This document shows positions 30,547 through 32,435 of a DNA stretch of 32,435 nucleotides, one piece after another. The position numbers and the translations under genes are program-made. Under the pieces are notes generated by a model that worked only from the letters and a program-made list of their open reading frames with translations, was not told where the DNA came from and made no database searches. The stretch's first letter is position 1. Every line of letters starts with the position of its first letter. This DNA is from Patescibacteria group bacterium (lineage in GTDB: Bacteria; Patescibacteriota; Minisyncoccia; Minisyncoccales; Staskawiczbacteraceae). The stretch lies in contig JAHIOM010000014.1 of assembly GCA_018895235.1 (NCBI GenBank), positions 69,203 through 101,637 of the forward strand. The letters run 5' to 3'.

Positions 30547-30957
30547 TTAACTTTTATTTTTGCGGAATCTGGCGTCTGGGGCTATATGTAAAGATTTTTT
30601 AAGACTTCTTGCTTGTCTCCGCCTCAAATCAATTTTCCTCAATTTATATCTTTTAATCTCTTGCTGCATTTCATCTTTTACCTCAACAATCGCAGACCTC
30701 AAATCTTCTCTTGTTGCTTCGCACCTAATGCTTTTCCCCGGTAAATGCATTTGGACTTCTACCCTAAAAAACGGCCCTTTTTGATGGTGTCTGGTTTCTT
30801 TTTCTACTTCCACAAAAACCTCAACCAGCGGTTTACCGATAGTTCCCTCTTTTCTTAATATATTAATGAATTTTTTAAGACCCCCTATCTTTTCTTCTAT
30901 AAAAGTATCTATTGATTTACTTGGTTCGATATTTTTTGATCTAATAATGATTTTCAT
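30547..30957 (-). CDS. hpf: Ribosome hibernation-promoting factor / RaiA family
   Basis: About 136 residues when started at MKIIIRSKNIEPSKSI (ATG at 30957); the track start at 30996 adds 13 residues encoded by a hairpin and is unlikely. The fold is the short YfiA/HPF type: FIEEKIGGLKKFI, VEVFVEVEKETRHHQKGPFFRVEVQMHLPG, then IRCEATREDLRSAIVEVKDEMQQEIKRYK. It binds the 30S subunit in stationary phase and blocks tRNA/mRNA sites. The C-terminal tail is basic (RKIDLRRRQARSLKKS), unlike the dimerising domain of long HPF. No Shine-Dalgarno precedes the start; instead two hairpins and a TTCATAATTATGAA palindrome overlap it. Confidence 0.9.
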   Translation of the reverse strand: MKIIIRSKNIEPSKSIDTFIEEKIGGLKKFINILRKEGTIGKPLVEVFVEVEKETRHHQKGPFFRVEVQMHLPGKSIRCEATREDLRSAIVEVKDEMQQEIKRYKLRKIDLRRRQARSLKKSLHIAPDARFRKNKS

Positions 30958-31041
30958 AATTATGAATGAGGAAGGAAAATGAAAACTTGTTTTCATTTTC
31001 CGACCGAATGATTAATTATATAGACCGGAGGTCTCTATAAG
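30953..31041 (-). promoter_or_regulatory. Hairpin-rich leader of hpf
   Basis: The murB-hpf spacer holds a perfect 12-bp stem, GGAAAATGAAAA-CTTG-TTTTCATTTTCC (30974-31001), a second hairpin TATAGACC/GGTCTCTATA (31019-31039), and TTCATAATTATGAA (30953-30966) spanning the hpf ATG. The structures could end murB transcription or control hpf translation. Confidence 0.5.
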
Positions 31042-31042
31042 T

Positions 31043-31960
31043 TTAGAAGCCTAAGTATTGTATTTCTTCTTCTAATTCTATTTTGAATTTACTTTTTACT
31101 TTTTGTTTTATTATTTTTATTAATTTTACCACATCTTTGGCTTTAGCTCCTCCCAAATTAACAATAAAGTTAGCGTGCTTTTCGGAAATTTGAGCGCCAT
31201 CTATCTTTTTTCCTTTTAAACCGCACTTGTCTATTAGTTCGCCGGCCGAGAACCCTTTTGGATTTTTGAAAATACAACCGGCCGAAGGAAAAATAAGTGG
31301 TTGTTTTCCTTTTCTATAAAACTGGAATTTTTTAATTTTACCTTCAATTTCTTTTTTACCGCCCTTTTGTAATTCTAAAATGACAGAGAGGATTATAAGA
31401 TTTTTATTTCTTTTAAAAATGCTGTTTTTTTCGCCAAACCTGCATTCTTTTTTAGATAAATCACTAATTTTTAAATTATTGGCGTCTAAAATTTCTACAC
31501 TTTTTATTATCTCTGCCATTGTAGAACCAAAGGCTCCAACATTGCCATAAGCTGCGGCCCCCAAAGTACCTGGTATTCCAACCGCCCATTCCAAACCCCT
31601 TAATGATTTCTTAACGCTGAAAACTACTACGCTGCTTAAGATGGCCCCCGCTTCAGCATAAATAGTTTCTAGTCTAGAATTGTGGTTTTTAATTTTTAAT
31701 TTTGAGTTTTGAATTTTTATCACCAGTCCCTTATATCCCCTATCTGAAACTAATAAATTACTTCCTCCCCCAAAAATAAAAAACGGCAAATGATTCTTTT
31801 TTGCTACTTTTATAGCTTGAACCAGTGCTTTTGGGTTTTTTGCCACAAAAAAATATTTTGCCGGCCCGCCGATTTTAAAGGTGGTATACTCGGCCATTGA
31901 TATATTCTCTTTTATTCCCGGCAAATCTTTTATTTTCATAACGCCTAAATTATTTTTCAT
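31043..31960 (-). CDS. murB: UDP-N-acetylenolpyruvoylglucosamine reductase (MurB)
   Basis: A 305-residue FAD/NADPH enzyme that reduces enolpyruvyl-UDP-GlcNAc to UDP-MurNAc in peptidoglycan precursor synthesis. Motifs: TTFKIGGPAKYFFV (about residues 26-39), FIFGGGSNLLVSDRGYKG (FAD binding), GLEWAVGIPGTLGAAAYGNVGAFG, PSAGCIFKNPKG with the proton-donor position (Cys, in place of the Ser of E. coli), and the C-terminal catalytic-type Glu in LEEEIQYLG. Met at residue 8 (31939) is an alternative start that avoids overlap with the upstream gene. A Lys/Asn-rich stretch, QNSKLKIKNHNSRLE, at about residues 83-97 comes from an AT-rich reiterated sequence. Confidence 0.95.
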   Translation of the reverse strand: MKNNLGVMKIKDLPGIKENISMAEYTTFKIGGPAKYFFVAKNPKALVQAIKVAKKNHLPFFIFGGGSNLLVSDRGYKGLVIKIQNSKLKIKNHNSRLETIYAEAGAILSSVVVFSVKKSLRGLEWAVGIPGTLGAAAYGNVGAFGSTMAEIIKSVEILDANNLKISDLSKKECRFGEKNSIFKRNKNLIILSVILELQKGGKKEIEGKIKKFQFYRKGKQPLIFPSAGCIFKNPKGFSAGELIDKCGLKGKKIDGAQISEKHANFIVNLGGAKAKDVVKLIKIIKQKVKSKFKIELEEEIQYLGF

Positions 31961-32435
31961 TTGATAAAAGCAGTTTGAGAAAGAATATTGTTTCTGTTTT
32001 AAGTTTTGCCCGCGCCCAATCTTTTTGCGGCTCGCTAAGAGATTCTCCTAAGCCGTCAAGAATACGGCGGTTATCCGTTTTTTCTAATAAATCTATGCAT
32101 TTTTGCAAAACTTCTTTAAACGTCTTTTTTGAACAATTTTCTACTATTGTTTTGTTAATGTCCCAATTATTTTTTGCGAAAAAATAAACATCAAAAATAT
32201 CTCGGCTTGTTTTTCCGACGCGCTTGTGCATTGCCATTAACTTGTGGGCGAACATATCTTCCTTAACCATTACCAGCATAGAAATGCCAAGCAGGGTTTT
32301 TAGTTCATATTTTGAGCCAAATTTTCTGCGATTAACTTCAATTTTTATATTTTGAGATTTCTCGTCGTACGAAATTACATTAATTAAATTAAATCTTTTA
32401 ACGTGGGAATCAATTACTTTTCCATAACTTGCGGC
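31950..32435 (-). CDS. AbiEii/AbiGii-type nucleotidyltransferase toxin (partial, N-terminus beyond window)
   Basis: The track shows 109 residues from an internal Met, but the frame is open to the right edge, giving 162 residues of the C-terminal part. The order KIEVNRRKFGSKYELKTLLG, then VMVKEDMFAHKLMAMHKRVGKTSRDIFDVYFFAK is characteristic of the AbiEii (DUF1814) nucleotidyltransferase family, in which the K of AHKLxA and the RDxxD segment are conserved. These are toxins of type IV/phage-defence toxin-antitoxin pairs. The nucleotidyltransferase GS-D motif would lie outside the window, as would any AbiEi-like antitoxin. Its stop overlaps the annotated murB start by 11 bp. Confidence 0.78.
   Translation of the reverse strand, partial: AASYGKVIDSHVKRFNLINVISYDEKSQNIKIEVNRRKFGSKYELKTLLGISMLVMVKEDMFAHKLMAMHKRVGKTSRDIFDVYFFAKNNWDINKTIVENCSKKTFKEVLQKCIDLLEKTDNRRILDGLGESLSEPQKDWARAKLKTETIFFLKLLLSNEK

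Noticed and set aside
1-32435. CRISPR array
   Set aside because: No set of three or more regularly spaced identical repeats is seen; all repeats found are pairs, hairpins or protein-coding duplications.

Overview
The window looks like a chromosomal segment of a reduced-genome, AT-rich bacterium, most plausibly a member of the Candidate Phyla Radiation (Patescibacteria, Parcubacteria-like). The reasons are the densely packed minus-strand housekeeping genes (lepA, murJ, pgk, recJ-like, rnhA, secD, secF, secA, murB, hpf), a VirD4/TraG-like ATPase paired with a Trp-rich membrane protein, a sigma-region-4 protein fused to HARE-HTH-like modules, a PKD/Cys-rich surface protein with a C-terminal anchor, abundant small GIY-YIG and LAGLIDADG nucleases, and many starts without a Shine-Dalgarno sequence. 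TGA, TAG and TAA all end genes, so the code appears standard. The taxonomic call is inference from gene content; there is no 16S gene here.

Layout. 1-2400: a PrsW-like membrane protease cut by the window edge, a geranylgeranyl-reductase-like flavoprotein and a nucleoside deoxyribosyltransferase, separated by related terminator hairpins and two copies of a 69-nt repeat. 2428-3660: three tRNA genes (Asp, Met/Ile2 and an initiator-like CAT tRNA) alternating with two nuclease genes whose stop codons lie inside the next tRNA. 3702-8027: lepA, then a CofE-like gene coupled to murJ. 8031-8303: a 267-bp multi-armed palindrome with 31-32 bp terminal inverted repeats and flanking TTA, resembling a MITE. 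8343-8762: rnpB (RNase P RNA) with a near-consensus promoter and a terminator.

8789-13465: a genomic island bounded by a 139-bp direct repeat of the 3' end of rnhA. It carries a YdcF-like gene, a more G+C-rich B12-binding radical SAM / methyltransferase operon and an IS481-like element. The last three genes each carry one inactivating lesion (frameshift, amber codon, frameshift), while the rest of the window reads cleanly. 13323-15978 is the overlapping pgk-recJ-rnhA operon. 16002-19606 is a three-gene type IV secretion-like operon. 19628-20656 is the sigma4/HARE-HTH regulator. 20719-23061 is secDF. 23193-24336 holds a phosphoesterase and a Fic/Doc-type toxin-antitoxin pair with a probable operator. 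24432-26873 is secA. 27002-29758 is the surface protein, with a perfect-consensus promoter. 29964-32435 carries a pyruvoyl-dependent arginine decarboxylase, hpf, murB and a partial AbiEii-type toxin.

Themes: protein export (secA, secDF) and cell-wall synthesis (murB, murJ) serve the envelope in which the surface protein and the T4SS-like proteins sit. The less ordinary material is the tRNA/nuclease alternation, the palindromic element, the broken island between rnpB and rnhA, and the duplicated 69-nt element.
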